Assembly (NCBI GenBank): GCA_020636535.1
Contig: JACJXT010000013.1
Location: 62,001-126,000, forward strand
DNA length: 64,000 nucleotides
Direction: 5' to 3'
From: Chitinophagales bacterium
Lineage (GTDB): Bacteria > Bacteroidota > Bacteroidia > Chitinophagales > JADIYW01
The notes under the pieces were generated by a model, which was not told where the DNA came from, ran no database searches, and saw only the letters and a program-made list of their open reading frames with translations. Numbering within the stretch: position 1 is the first letter of the stretch; each line of letters begins with the position of its first letter. Made by a program: the position numbers and the translations under genes. Shown here piece by piece: positions 17,207-24,651 of the stretch.

Positions 17207-18436
17207 ATGAAACAACTTATTTGGTTTATAGTAATTTTTTCAGTCATAGTATCTACTACTAATGCTCAATGTCTTAATGGAAGATATTCTGCTAAAATAT
17301 TCGACCAAGTAAATACATATAAAGGAATAAAATACCAAACAGCACCTTTGGCAAATGGAGCAATGCTCAATCAATATCTAGATGTTTACGAACCACGATA
17401 CGACACTCTTTCCGTTCGTCCATTAATTATTTTTTTTCATGGTGGTGCATTTTGGACAGGCACTAAAGATTATCAGTCTAACCAAGAAATGGGAAAAGAG
17501 TTTGCACAACGAGGTTATGTGTATAGTACTGTCAACTATCGTTTAGAGTCATCACCTTTGTCTTTATTAAATTCCGACTTAATGATTAAAGCAGTTGGCA
17601 GAGGCATTCAAGATACCAAAACTGCAATTAAATTCTTTTTTGAATCTGCACGAAACGAAGGCAATCCATATAAAATTGATACCAATAATATATTTTTAGC
17701 TGGTTCATCTGCTGGAAGTTTTAATGTACTACATACTATTTTTTTAGATGAAGCAGATACATTACCAAGCGATTGGTCAAATAATCTCAACGAAATTGGT
17801 GGCATTTTTGGCGATTATAATTTTATAGATTTTCCTAGTAAAATAAAAGGTCTAGTCAATATTAATGGAGCATTAGGTGATGTCGATTTTATGAACAATC
17901 AGCACTTTCCATTTTTAAGTATACACAATACTTTAGATCCAGAAGTACCATTTAATTCTGGAAAACCATATAATATTCCATTTTTACCAACTGTAGATGG
18001 AAGTAATATCTTACATCAAAGAGCAAATGAGTTAGGAATGTATAATCCGTTTTATATTATTCCTACAAAAGACCATACTTCATTTGAAATGGACTTTTTT
18101 GGTTTTGTAGTACAACCATATTTTGATTCGACCATTTGGTATATGAATAATTATTTTAATTATATGTTATGCGGTACGCCAACAGCAATACAACAACAAA
18201 CAATTAAAAGCGTAGCGGTTTATCCAAATCCAACAAGTGATATGATTTATTTCGATAATATACCATATCATGCATTGAATATTATAGATATGAATGGCAA
18301 ACAAGTATATCAACAGAATTATTATACAAGCACATTAAACACCAATCAAATTCACTTAGCTAATAATCATTACCTTATTGTTTTTTATGATGATAAATTT
18401 GTAGCAACACACTTAACCAATTTTATTAAGCAGTAA
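17207..18436 (+). CDS. T9SS-exported alpha/beta-hydrolase (carboxylesterase-like)
   Basis: A 409-residue secreted esterase-like enzyme. After a signal peptide (about 1-21), an alpha/beta-hydrolase domain has the HGG oxyanion motif (FFHGGAFWTG, about 83), the nucleophile elbow GSSAGS (Ser near 168), and candidate acid and base in NTLDPEVPF and KDHTSFEMD. This layout resembles the carboxylesterase/BD-FAE group. The last 75 residues (VAVYPNPTSDMIYFDN to the C-terminus) are a T9SS type A sorting domain. It probably cleaves esters, perhaps acetyl or feruloyl groups on polysaccharides; the substrate is inferred. About 250 bp of plain spacer follows, up to the groES promoter. Confidence 0.85.
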   Translation: MKQLIWFIVIFSVIVSTTNAQCLNGRYSAKIFDQVNTYKGIKYQTAPLANGAMLNQYLDVYEPRYDTLSVRPLIIFFHGGAFWTGTKDYQSNQEMGKEFAQRGYVYSTVNYRLESSPLSLLNSDLMIKAVGRGIQDTKTAIKFFFESARNEGNPYKIDTNNIFLAGSSAGSFNVLHTIFLDEADTLPSDWSNNLNEIGGIFGDYNFIDFPSKIKGLVNINGALGDVDFMNNQHFPFLSIHNTLDPEVPFNSGKPYNIPFLPTVDGSNILHQRANELGMYNPFYIIPTKDHTSFEMDFFGFVVQPYFDSTIWYMNNYFNYMLCGTPTAIQQQTIKSVAVYPNPTSDMIYFDNIPYHALNIIDMNGKQVYQQNYYTSTLNTNQIHLANNHYLIVFYDDKFVATHLTNFIKQ

Positions 18437-18623
18437 TCTTTTTTTCTTGATTTTTTGCTTACCTTTTGTATCAACACAAAATGTAATAAATATAAATATT
18501 AAAGTACAAAAAGTATCTAGAATAAGTTGGCTATAGACTAATTTCAACTGACATATTTTCGTTTGATAGCATATTATTATGACTAACAGAATTATCAATT
18601 GCCAAAATGACATTATTTAGTAC

Positions 18624-18651
18624 TTGGCATAACTTTAGTTGTTTATCTTTG
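18624..18651 (+). promoter_or_regulatory. groES promoter
   Basis: TTGG (18624-18627), 16 nt, then TATCTTTG (18644-18651) followed by CA. The -7 element fits TAnnTTTG exactly and lies 34 nt before the groES start. No CIRCE-type inverted repeat was found. Confidence 0.7.
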
Positions 18652-18685
18652 CAGAAATTTTAATCAAACAACAAAAAATTATAGT

Positions 18686-18970
18686 ATGTCGAAAAGTAAA
18701 TTAAACATTCAACCATTGGCAGATAGAGTGGTACTTAAACCTGCCGAAGCTGAACAAACAACAAAATCTGGTATCATTATTCCTGATACTGCTAAAGAAA
18801 AACCACAAAAAGGCGAAGTTGTAGCGGTAGGTGCTGGTAAAAAAGAGGAACCTATGACAGTTAAAGTTGGCGATTCAGTATTATACGGAAAATATAGTGG
18901 TACTGAAATCAATATAGATGGTGTTGACTATTTAATTATGAGAGAAGCTGATATCTTAGCAATTGTTTAA
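18686..18970 (+). CDS. groES: Co-chaperonin GroES
   Basis: A 94-residue Hsp10. It has the conserved N-terminal PLADRVVLKPAEAEQTTKSG with the mobile-loop region (SGIIIPDTAKEKPQKG) and the C-terminal LIMREADILAIV. It caps the GroEL ring so that client proteins fold in the enclosed cavity. It is the first gene of the groESL operon, 26 bp before groEL. The start codon is preceded by an A-rich stretch instead of a Shine-Dalgarno sequence, as usual in this phylum. Confidence 0.98.
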   Translation: MSKSKLNIQPLADRVVLKPAEAEQTTKSGIIIPDTAKEKPQKGEVVAVGAGKKEEPMTVKVGDSVLYGKYSGTEINIDGVDYLIMREADILAIV

Positions 18971-18996
18971 AAATAAAAAGAATAAAATAAAAAATT

Positions 18997-20631
18997 ATGA
19001 GTGAAAAATTAATTAATTATAGCACTGAGTCGAGAGATAAATTAAAGCAAGGTGTTGATACTTTGGCTAATGCAGTTAAAGTAACATTAGGTCCAAAAGG
19101 TAGAAATGTAATTATAGAGAAAAAATTTGGTGCACCACAAATTACTAAAGATGGTGTTACTGTTGCAAAAGAAATTGAATTAGAAGATCCGTTTGAAAAT
19201 ATGGGAGCTCAACTGGTAAAAGATGTAGCTTCTAAAACCAACGATGCAGCTGGTGATGGTACTACAACTGCTACAGTTTTAGCACAAGCTATCATTGGTC
19301 CAGGTTTAAAAAGTATTACTGCTGGTGCTAATCCAATGGATTTAAAAAGAGGTATCGATAAAGCAGTTGCTAAAGTGGTAGAAGAGTTGAAAGCTTTATC
19401 TAATAAAGTAGGAAAAGACTTTAGTAAAATTCAACAAGTAGCAGCTATTTCGGCTAATAACGATGAAGAAATAGGTACTTTAATTGCTAGTGCAATGGAA
19501 AAAGTTACTACAGAAGGTGTTATTACTGTTGAAGAAGCTAGAGGTACTGAAACAGAAATCAAAGTAGTAGAAGGTATGCAATTCGATAGAGGATATATCT
19601 CACCATACTTTGTAACTAACTCTGAGTCTATGGAAGTAGAAATGGATAATCCTTACATTTTAATTTTTGATAAAAAAGTATCTTCTATGCAAGACTTATT
19701 ACCAGTGCTTGAAAAAGTAGTTCAAACTGGTAAAGGTTTATTAATTATTGCTGAAGATGTAGAAAGCGAAGCATTAGCAACTTTAGTAGTAAACAAATTA
19801 AGAGGTTCATTAAAAATTGCAGCAGTAAAAGCACCAGGTTTTGGCGATAGAAGAAAAGCGATGTTAGAAGATATTGCTATCTTAACTGGTGGACAAGTTA
19901 TTTCTGAAGAGATTGGATATAAATTACAAGATGCTCAGTTAGATCAATTAGGTACTGCTGAAAAAATTGTAGTAGATAAAGACAATACTACTATCATTAA
20001 TGGTGCTGGTAAAAAAGTAGATATTCAAGGAAGAATTAACCAAATTAAAGCTCAAATTGAAACCACTACATCTGACTATGATAGAGAGAAACTACAAGAA
20101 AGATTAGCTAAATTAAGTGGTGGAGTTGGTGTGCTTTATGTTGGTGCTGCTACAGAAGTAGAAATGAAAGAGAAAAAAGACAGAGTTGATGATGCTTTAC
20201 ACGCTACAAGAGCTGCTGTTGAAGAAGGTATCGTTCCTGGTGGTGGTGTAGCTTTAATTAGAGCTCAAGGAGCTTTAGATAAATTAGAAGGTGATAATGA
20301 AGACGAAAAAACAGGTATTGAAATTATTAAAATTGCTTTAGAAGCTCCATTAAGACAAATTTCTGCTAATGCTGGTTTAGAAGGTTCTATCATTGTTCAC
20401 AATGTAAAAGAAGGCAAAAAAGACTACGGTTTTAATGCTAGAACAGAAAAATATGAGAACTTATTTAAAGCTGGAGTTATCGATCCAACTAAAGTAACAA
20501 GAGTAGCTTTAGAAAATGCAGCATCAATTGCTTCTATGATTTTAACAACAGAATGTGCTATCGTAGAAAAACCAAAAGATGAACCTGCAATGCCACCAAT
20601 GGGTGGAGGCGGAATGCCTGGCATGATGTAA
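18997..20631 (+). CDS. groEL: Chaperonin GroEL
   Basis: A full-length Hsp60 of 544 residues that forms the folding ring with GroES. It shows the ATP-binding segment TLGPKGRNVI and the DGTTTATVLAQAI motif, the apical domain (DRGYISPYFVTN), and the C-terminal GGM-rich tail (MPPMGGGGMPGMM) seen in most GroELs. It is transcribed with groES and ends at the strong terminator at 20698-20724. Confidence 0.99.
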   Translation: MSEKLINYSTESRDKLKQGVDTLANAVKVTLGPKGRNVIIEKKFGAPQITKDGVTVAKEIELEDPFENMGAQLVKDVASKTNDAAGDGTTTATVLAQAIIGPGLKSITAGANPMDLKRGIDKAVAKVVEELKALSNKVGKDFSKIQQVAAISANNDEEIGTLIASAMEKVTTEGVITVEEARGTETEIKVVEGMQFDRGYISPYFVTNSESMEVEMDNPYILIFDKKVSSMQDLLPVLEKVVQTGKGLLIIAEDVESEALATLVVNKLRGSLKIAAVKAPGFGDRRKAMLEDIAILTGGQVISEEIGYKLQDAQLDQLGTAEKIVVDKDNTTIINGAGKKVDIQGRINQIKAQIETTTSDYDREKLQERLAKLSGGVGVLYVGAATEVEMKEKKDRVDDALHATRAAVEEGIVPGGGVALIRAQGALDKLEGDNEDEKTGIEIIKIALEAPLRQISANAGLEGSIIVHNVKEGKKDYGFNARTEKYENLFKAGVIDPTKVTRVALENAASIASMILTTECAIVEKPKDEPAMPPMGGGGMPGMM

Positions 20632-20697
20632 AAATGTCATTGTAGTAGCTATTTCAAGAGTCTTTTTACTTGATGTAACTAAACTAAAATATTTTTT

Positions 20698-20724
20698 AAG
20701 TCCCAATTTATTTGGGACTTTTTT
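20698..20724 (+). terminator. Rho-independent terminator of groESL
   Basis: A 9-bp perfect stem, AAGTCCCAA / TTGGGACTT, with a 5-nt loop and a following T-run. It lies 67 bp after the groEL stop. Confidence 0.92.
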
Positions 20725-20891
20725 ATTTAAATTGAATTAATTCATAATTTTTAAATTAATTAAAAATATTTTAGCATAAATCTTATTCATCAAAAAAAGA
20801 TAACACTAAAAAACAAAGCAGCATTTATGTAAACACTAAATTACTCAACAAATTATTATTTCATACACTATTCAATAAATCTATACCTTGA

Positions 20892-20910
20892 TTTGTGTCT
20901 CACGAAACAA
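20892..20910. repeat. Degenerate REP-like half palindrome
   Basis: GTGTCTCACGAA with flanks TTT and ACAA resembles the REP-like hairpin beside the RAYT gene (GGTTCGTG TCT CACGAAtC), with one arm decayed. It lies in the 320-bp spacer between groEL and the phosphatase gene. Apart from the groEL terminator and a promoter box, the rest of that spacer holds nothing I recognise. Confidence 0.4.
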
Positions 20911-20933
20911 TATTAACTTAATCTACTAATATT

Positions 20934-20941
20934 TATCTTTG
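20934..20941 (+). promoter_or_regulatory. -7 box of the phosphatase-mqnA pair
   Basis: TATCTTTG followed by CA, identical to the groES box, ending 10 nt before the start codon, so the leader would be about five nucleotides. Confidence 0.55.
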
Positions 20942-20951
20942 CAAGCAAATC

Positions 20952-21575
20952 ATGCAGAAGAATATTTACATTATTAGACACGGACAAACTGATTTTAATA
21001 TAAGAGAAGTAGTGCAAGGTAGAGGCATTAATTCTGATATTAATACAACAGGTATAGCACAAGCAGAAGCATTTTATCAAGCATATAAAAACATTCCGTT
21101 TGATGTAGTATATACTTCTAAACTAAAACGAACTCAACAAACAGTTCAGTCGTTTTTAAATGATAATTTTAATCATATTATTAGAGAGAGTATTGATGAA
21201 ATTGATTGGGGAATTTTTGAAGGCATTGAACATCATCCTACACTAAAAGAAAAATATTATAATATAATTAATGAGTGGAAAAATGGCAACCTAACTATAA
21301 AAATAGAAGGTGGAGAAAGTGCCTACGATTTACAACAAAGATTGCTACCATTTATAGAGGAAATAAAATCGTCTGAATATCAAAATATTTTAATTTGCAC
21401 ACATGGTAGAACTTTAAGAGCATTGTTGTGTTTGTTTAATAACGAAACTATTGCCAATATGGACAATTATTCGCACAGCAATACTTGTTTGTACCAACTA
21501 GCATTAAATAATGATACGATAGAATTGATATTATCTAACAATATCAATCATTTAAATACTATTAATGTTGATTAA
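20952..21575 (+). CDS. Histidine-phosphatase (phosphoglycerate-mutase-like) family protein
   Basis: A 207-residue protein of the branch-1 histidine phosphatase superfamily. The phosphohistidine motif is IIRHGQTDFN at 7-16; the supporting Arg and Glu are in TSKLKRTQQT and DEIDWGIFEG; the second catalytic His is in CTHGRTLRALL. Relatives include GpmB, CobC-type alpha-ribazole phosphatase and broad phosphatases, and the sequence does not choose between them. Its stop shares one base with the start of mqnA (TAATG), so the two are coupled. No cobalamin genes are nearby. Confidence 0.85.
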   Translation: MQKNIYIIRHGQTDFNIREVVQGRGINSDINTTGIAQAEAFYQAYKNIPFDVVYTSKLKRTQQTVQSFLNDNFNHIIRESIDEIDWGIFEGIEHHPTLKEKYYNIINEWKNGNLTIKIEGGESAYDLQQRLLPFIEEIKSSEYQNILICTHGRTLRALLCLFNNETIANMDNYSHSNTCLYQLALNNDTIELILSNNINHLNTINVD

Positions 21576-22360
21576 TGAAAGAACAGTGTCGTATTTCAGC
21601 AGTATCGTATTTAAACACCAAGCCATTTATTTATGGATTAAATAATTATCAATTTAATTTTAATTGTATTCTATCAGAAGATATTCCTGCAATTGCTGCT
21701 CAAAAATTATTAAACAATGAAGTAGACATTGCCTTAGTTCCAGTAGCAGTAATTCCGCAACTTGATGCACCTAAAATCATTTCACCTTATTGTATTGGAG
21801 CAAATGGAAAAGTAGCAACTGTTTGTTTATTTGCCAATGTTCCACTAGAAGAGATTGACACTATCCTACTCGATTATCAATCTAAAACTTCAGTACAATT
21901 AGTTAAAATTTTATGTAGAAATTTTTGGAAGAAAGAAGTGCAGTTTATACAAGCTACGGCAGGTTTTGAAAAAAAAGCAAGTGATAAAACAGCAGTAGTT
22001 GTAATTGGAGATAGAACAATTAATTTATTTAATCAATATAAGTATATATATGATTTATCTGAAGCTTGGAAAGCGTATACTGGTTTGCCTTTTGTGTTTG
22101 CAGCTTGGATAGCCAAACAAGACATTAATAAATCTATTGTTGATGAATTAAATGCAGCATTTAATTTAGGTTTAGAACACAGAAGCGAAGTAGTACAACA
22201 ATATCAGCATACTTATCCTAATTTTTCTGTAGCACACTACTTAAATCAATCGATACAATATTACTTAGATGATGACAAAAAAGTTGCCTTAGAACTATTC
22301 TTAAAATATCTCTGCGAAGACAACAGATGTACTATTCCTAATATAAAATATATGTATTAA
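21575..22360 (+). CDS. mqnA: Chorismate dehydratase, menaquinone biosynthesis (MqnA)
   Basis: A 261-residue protein with a periplasmic-binding-protein-like fold. RISAVSYLNTKPFIYGL near the N-terminus, DIALVPVAVIP and GLPFVFAAW are hallmarks of MqnA. The enzyme converts chorismate to 3-enolpyruvylbenzoate, the first step of the futalosine pathway to menaquinone. Its start overlaps the phosphatase stop by one base. The other mqn genes are not in this window. The presence of MqnA argues against a typical flavobacterial origin, where the classical Men pathway is usual. Confidence 0.92.
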   Translation: MKEQCRISAVSYLNTKPFIYGLNNYQFNFNCILSEDIPAIAAQKLLNNEVDIALVPVAVIPQLDAPKIISPYCIGANGKVATVCLFANVPLEEIDTILLDYQSKTSVQLVKILCRNFWKKEVQFIQATAGFEKKASDKTAVVVIGDRTINLFNQYKYIYDLSEAWKAYTGLPFVFAAWIAKQDINKSIVDELNAAFNLGLEHRSEVVQQYQHTYPNFSVAHYLNQSIQYYLDDDKKVALELFLKYLCEDNRCTIPNIKYMY

Positions 22361-22384
22361 TTGGTTTAATTAGAAGATACACAC

Positions 22385-23299
22385 TTACTTTACAATAAAA
22401 CTTTTCTCAAAGCCACTGTAACTTCTAACTTTTCCAAGTACTTCATTCGCTTGACTCATACTATCGTAACCAGTTAACCATACAGTGTTAATGCCAGAAC
22501 TATTTTGAAAACTTACTAAATTACCAAGTGTAGCAAATTGCTTTAAAATTCCCCAATTTGGATTACTAAATACACCTAATTGTATTGCATTAGGATATTG
22601 AGCTTTCATTGACTCTTTATCTTGTACGCCTAATTTTAATGGCTGATTGTTATAAGTAATAATACTATTGCTACTAACTACAGGCGAATTGGTTTTTACT
22701 ACAACAGGTGCTGTTGGCTTTACTTCATTTTTTATTACTGGTGGAGTATTATTGCTTGCCGTAGTAGCATTATTATTTACCGTTTCAACTAAGAAAGAAT
22801 TTAAATCAACTTTTTTAATTACTCCATTAGAGGAAAATGTAAGTGTATTGTCATCTAAAAATCCTGGATTAGATTCATTATAACTAGAGTTTACACCATC
22901 GCCCATATTTCTTGGATTTGACCACGCACCATTAGCATATTCTGCCATATATAAATCTGTTCCACCTCTACTTCCAGGAAAATTAGCTAAAAAAACCACT
23001 CTTTTAAAATCTCCTTTATCTAGTAATGCAGGACTACCAACTTTGTAGGTGCCTAACAAATTTTTATTTAAAGTATAAGCTACCCATTTATTTTCGCTCC
23101 AAACAGCATGAATAACATCATACAATAAAGACTCTTCTACAGATTTAGATCTTTCTGGTAATTGATACGGTGCTAGATTATCATTGTACAATTTAAAGGT
23201 GATATCTTGCAAAAATTCATAATCATTAAATGATGATTGAGCATTCATATTCATCAAAAATAGAGCGTAAAAACTTATTAAAATGGCTAACCTTTTCAT
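22385..23299 (-). CDS. Exported protein with SPOR-like C-terminus
   Basis: A 304-residue exported protein with a signal peptide ending near MNAQ (about 20). The middle (about 90-165) has PD40/TolB-like strands such as FKRVVFLANFPGSRGGTDLYM and YNESNPGFLDDNTLTFSSNG. A Thr/Val/Pro/Asn-rich linker follows, then a C-terminal domain of about 75 residues (IQLGVFSNPNWGILKQFATLGN, VWLTGYDSMSQANEVLGKVRS) that resembles SPOR peptidoglycan-binding domains. An envelope or cell-wall role is likely but not specific. It converges with mqnA. Confidence 0.65.
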   Translation of the reverse strand: MKRLAILISFYALFLMNMNAQSSFNDYEFLQDITFKLYNDNLAPYQLPERSKSVEESLLYDVIHAVWSENKWVAYTLNKNLLGTYKVGSPALLDKGDFKRVVFLANFPGSRGGTDLYMAEYANGAWSNPRNMGDGVNSSYNESNPGFLDDNTLTFSSNGVIKKVDLNSFLVETVNNNATTASNNTPPVIKNEVKPTAPVVVKTNSPVVSSNSIITYNNQPLKLGVQDKESMKAQYPNAIQLGVFSNPNWGILKQFATLGNLVSFQNSSGINTVWLTGYDSMSQANEVLGKVRSYSGFEKSFIVK

Positions 23300-23444
23300 A
23301 CTTTTTCTTATTTATGCAATATTAAATACAAAAACCGTACTATTTTTTTTAGTTTTCCACAATTATGTCAATTTCAGCTATTTTTTTTATTGATTTTTCA
23401 TCTGATATTAAAAATTTAAAGAATATTACTTACTTTGTTCTTTA

Positions 23445-24308
23445 ATGAGCTTGTATTGTAAATACAAAATAAAACTATTTATATTCTTATACTTATTCTT
23501 GTTTTTAGAAGTTGTGGCTTTTGCAACTGGCGAACCAAGAACGAGTGGTGCAAGACAAGTAGGAATGGGAATGAATTCTATTTCATTAGTTTCTGTTTAT
23601 TCTGTATATAATAATCAAGCTGCTTCTGCATTTATAGAACGACCATCTATAGGTTTTTATTATAGTCCAGTTTTTGTAGGACAAGGCGTAAATAATATTT
23701 CTTCGGTAATGGCTTTTCCTGCAAAAAAAGCAGGCACATTTGGCTTGTCATTTGGTTACTTTGGTTACGATGCATTTAATGAAAAGAAACTGGGTTTGTC
23801 CTATGCTATTAAGCTCGCCAAGTTTATGTCGATTGGTATGCAACTAGATTGGTTGAATACACAAATTGTAGGTTATGGAAGTAAAAATGCAGCTACTTTT
23901 GAGTTAGGTATCTTGGCAAAACCATTGAAAGAATTGAGTATTGCAGCTCATATCTATAATCCTGTAAAAATTTATTTAGATGATGCGAATACAGAAAAAG
24001 TACCTACGGTTTTAAAATTTGGTGCTACCTACGAAGCCGTTAAAAAGTTTTTTGTAAGCATAGAATTAGAACAACAATTTGGCGAGAAAATGCGTTTTAG
24101 AGCAGGATTTGATTATACTTATAAAGAAATTATTAGTTTTAGAGGTGGTGTTTCTACAGATCCACCAATTGGAACAGCTGGTGTTGGTGTAAATTTAAAA
24201 CAAGGTTTGCATATCGACTTTGCTACTTCTTACTCGCAGGTACTCGGTTTTCAACCACATGTAGGCATTTGGTACGAACTTAAGAAACGAAAAAAGATTC
24301 CTAAATAG
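23445..24308 (+). CDS. PorV/PorQ-like outer-membrane beta-barrel protein
   Basis: A 287-residue protein with a signal peptide (about 1-27) and GARQVGMGMNSISLVSVYSVYNNQAASA, the start typical of PorV/PorQ and FadL-related barrels of the T9SS. Alternating beta-strands fill the rest (TFGLSFGYFGYDAFNEKKLGLSYAIKLAKFMSIGMQLDW). PorV shuttles cargo from the T9SS translocon to the attachment complex; whether this is PorV itself, PorQ or a paralogue is not clear. No other por genes are adjacent. Two T9SS-tagged proteins in the window fit its presence. Confidence 0.72.
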   Translation: MSLYCKYKIKLFIFLYLFLFLEVVAFATGEPRTSGARQVGMGMNSISLVSVYSVYNNQAASAFIERPSIGFYYSPVFVGQGVNNISSVMAFPAKKAGTFGLSFGYFGYDAFNEKKLGLSYAIKLAKFMSIGMQLDWLNTQIVGYGSKNAATFELGILAKPLKELSIAAHIYNPVKIYLDDANTEKVPTVLKFGATYEAVKKFFVSIELEQQFGEKMRFRAGFDYTYKEIISFRGGVSTDPPIGTAGVGVNLKQGLHIDFATSYSQVLGFQPHVGIWYELKKRKKIPK

Positions 24309-24320
24309 ACTAATATTATT

Positions 24321-24641
24321 TTACTGAATATTTCCTTTAGCTTTTACTAAGTTTTCATTAGCAATTTTAAGCTCATTACTTTTTTGAGCTAAATCTGTTT
24401 CTAAGGTTTTAATTTTAGATTCAAACTCGCTCTTCATTTTTCTTCTTTTAAAATAAGAAGGAATTGAAAATAATACAGTAATGATACTACCTAATGCAAA
24501 TGATAAGAAAATAATTAATGCAATAGAAATTCTTGCATCAAACAGTAAAAAATTGATTCTTGCTTCATTTACATTTAGAATGCCAAAAACTAAAACAATT
24601 AATAATAATAGTACTAATAATATATATCTTACAGTTGTCAT
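24321..24641 (-). CDS. LapA-domain (DUF1049) small membrane protein
   Basis: A 106-residue protein with two membrane segments (about 5-22 and 40-62) in the LapA/DUF1049 pattern (VLVFGILNVNEARINFLLF, LIIFLSFALGSIITVLF), followed by a charged coiled-coil tail (SEFESKIKTLETDLAQKSNELKIANENLVKAK). In E. coli, LapA/YciS works with LapB in controlling LPS synthesis; a similar role here is only suggested. It follows the OmpA-type gene by 10 bp and is probably the last gene of that operon. Confidence 0.8.
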   Translation of the reverse strand: MTTVRYILLVLLLLIVLVFGILNVNEARINFLLFDARISIALIIFLSFALGSIITVLFSIPSYFKRRKMKSEFESKIKTLETDLAQKSNELKIANENLVKAKGNIQ

Positions 24642-24651
24642 AATTTTAAAA

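Noticed and set aside
18413..18613. 66-codon minus-strand frame between the esterase gene and groES
   Set aside because: It lies in the AT-rich spacer, overlaps the esterase end and resembles no protein.
23445..24308. FadL-type fatty acid transporter
   Set aside because: At 287 residues it is too short, and its start pattern is closer to PorV/PorQ.
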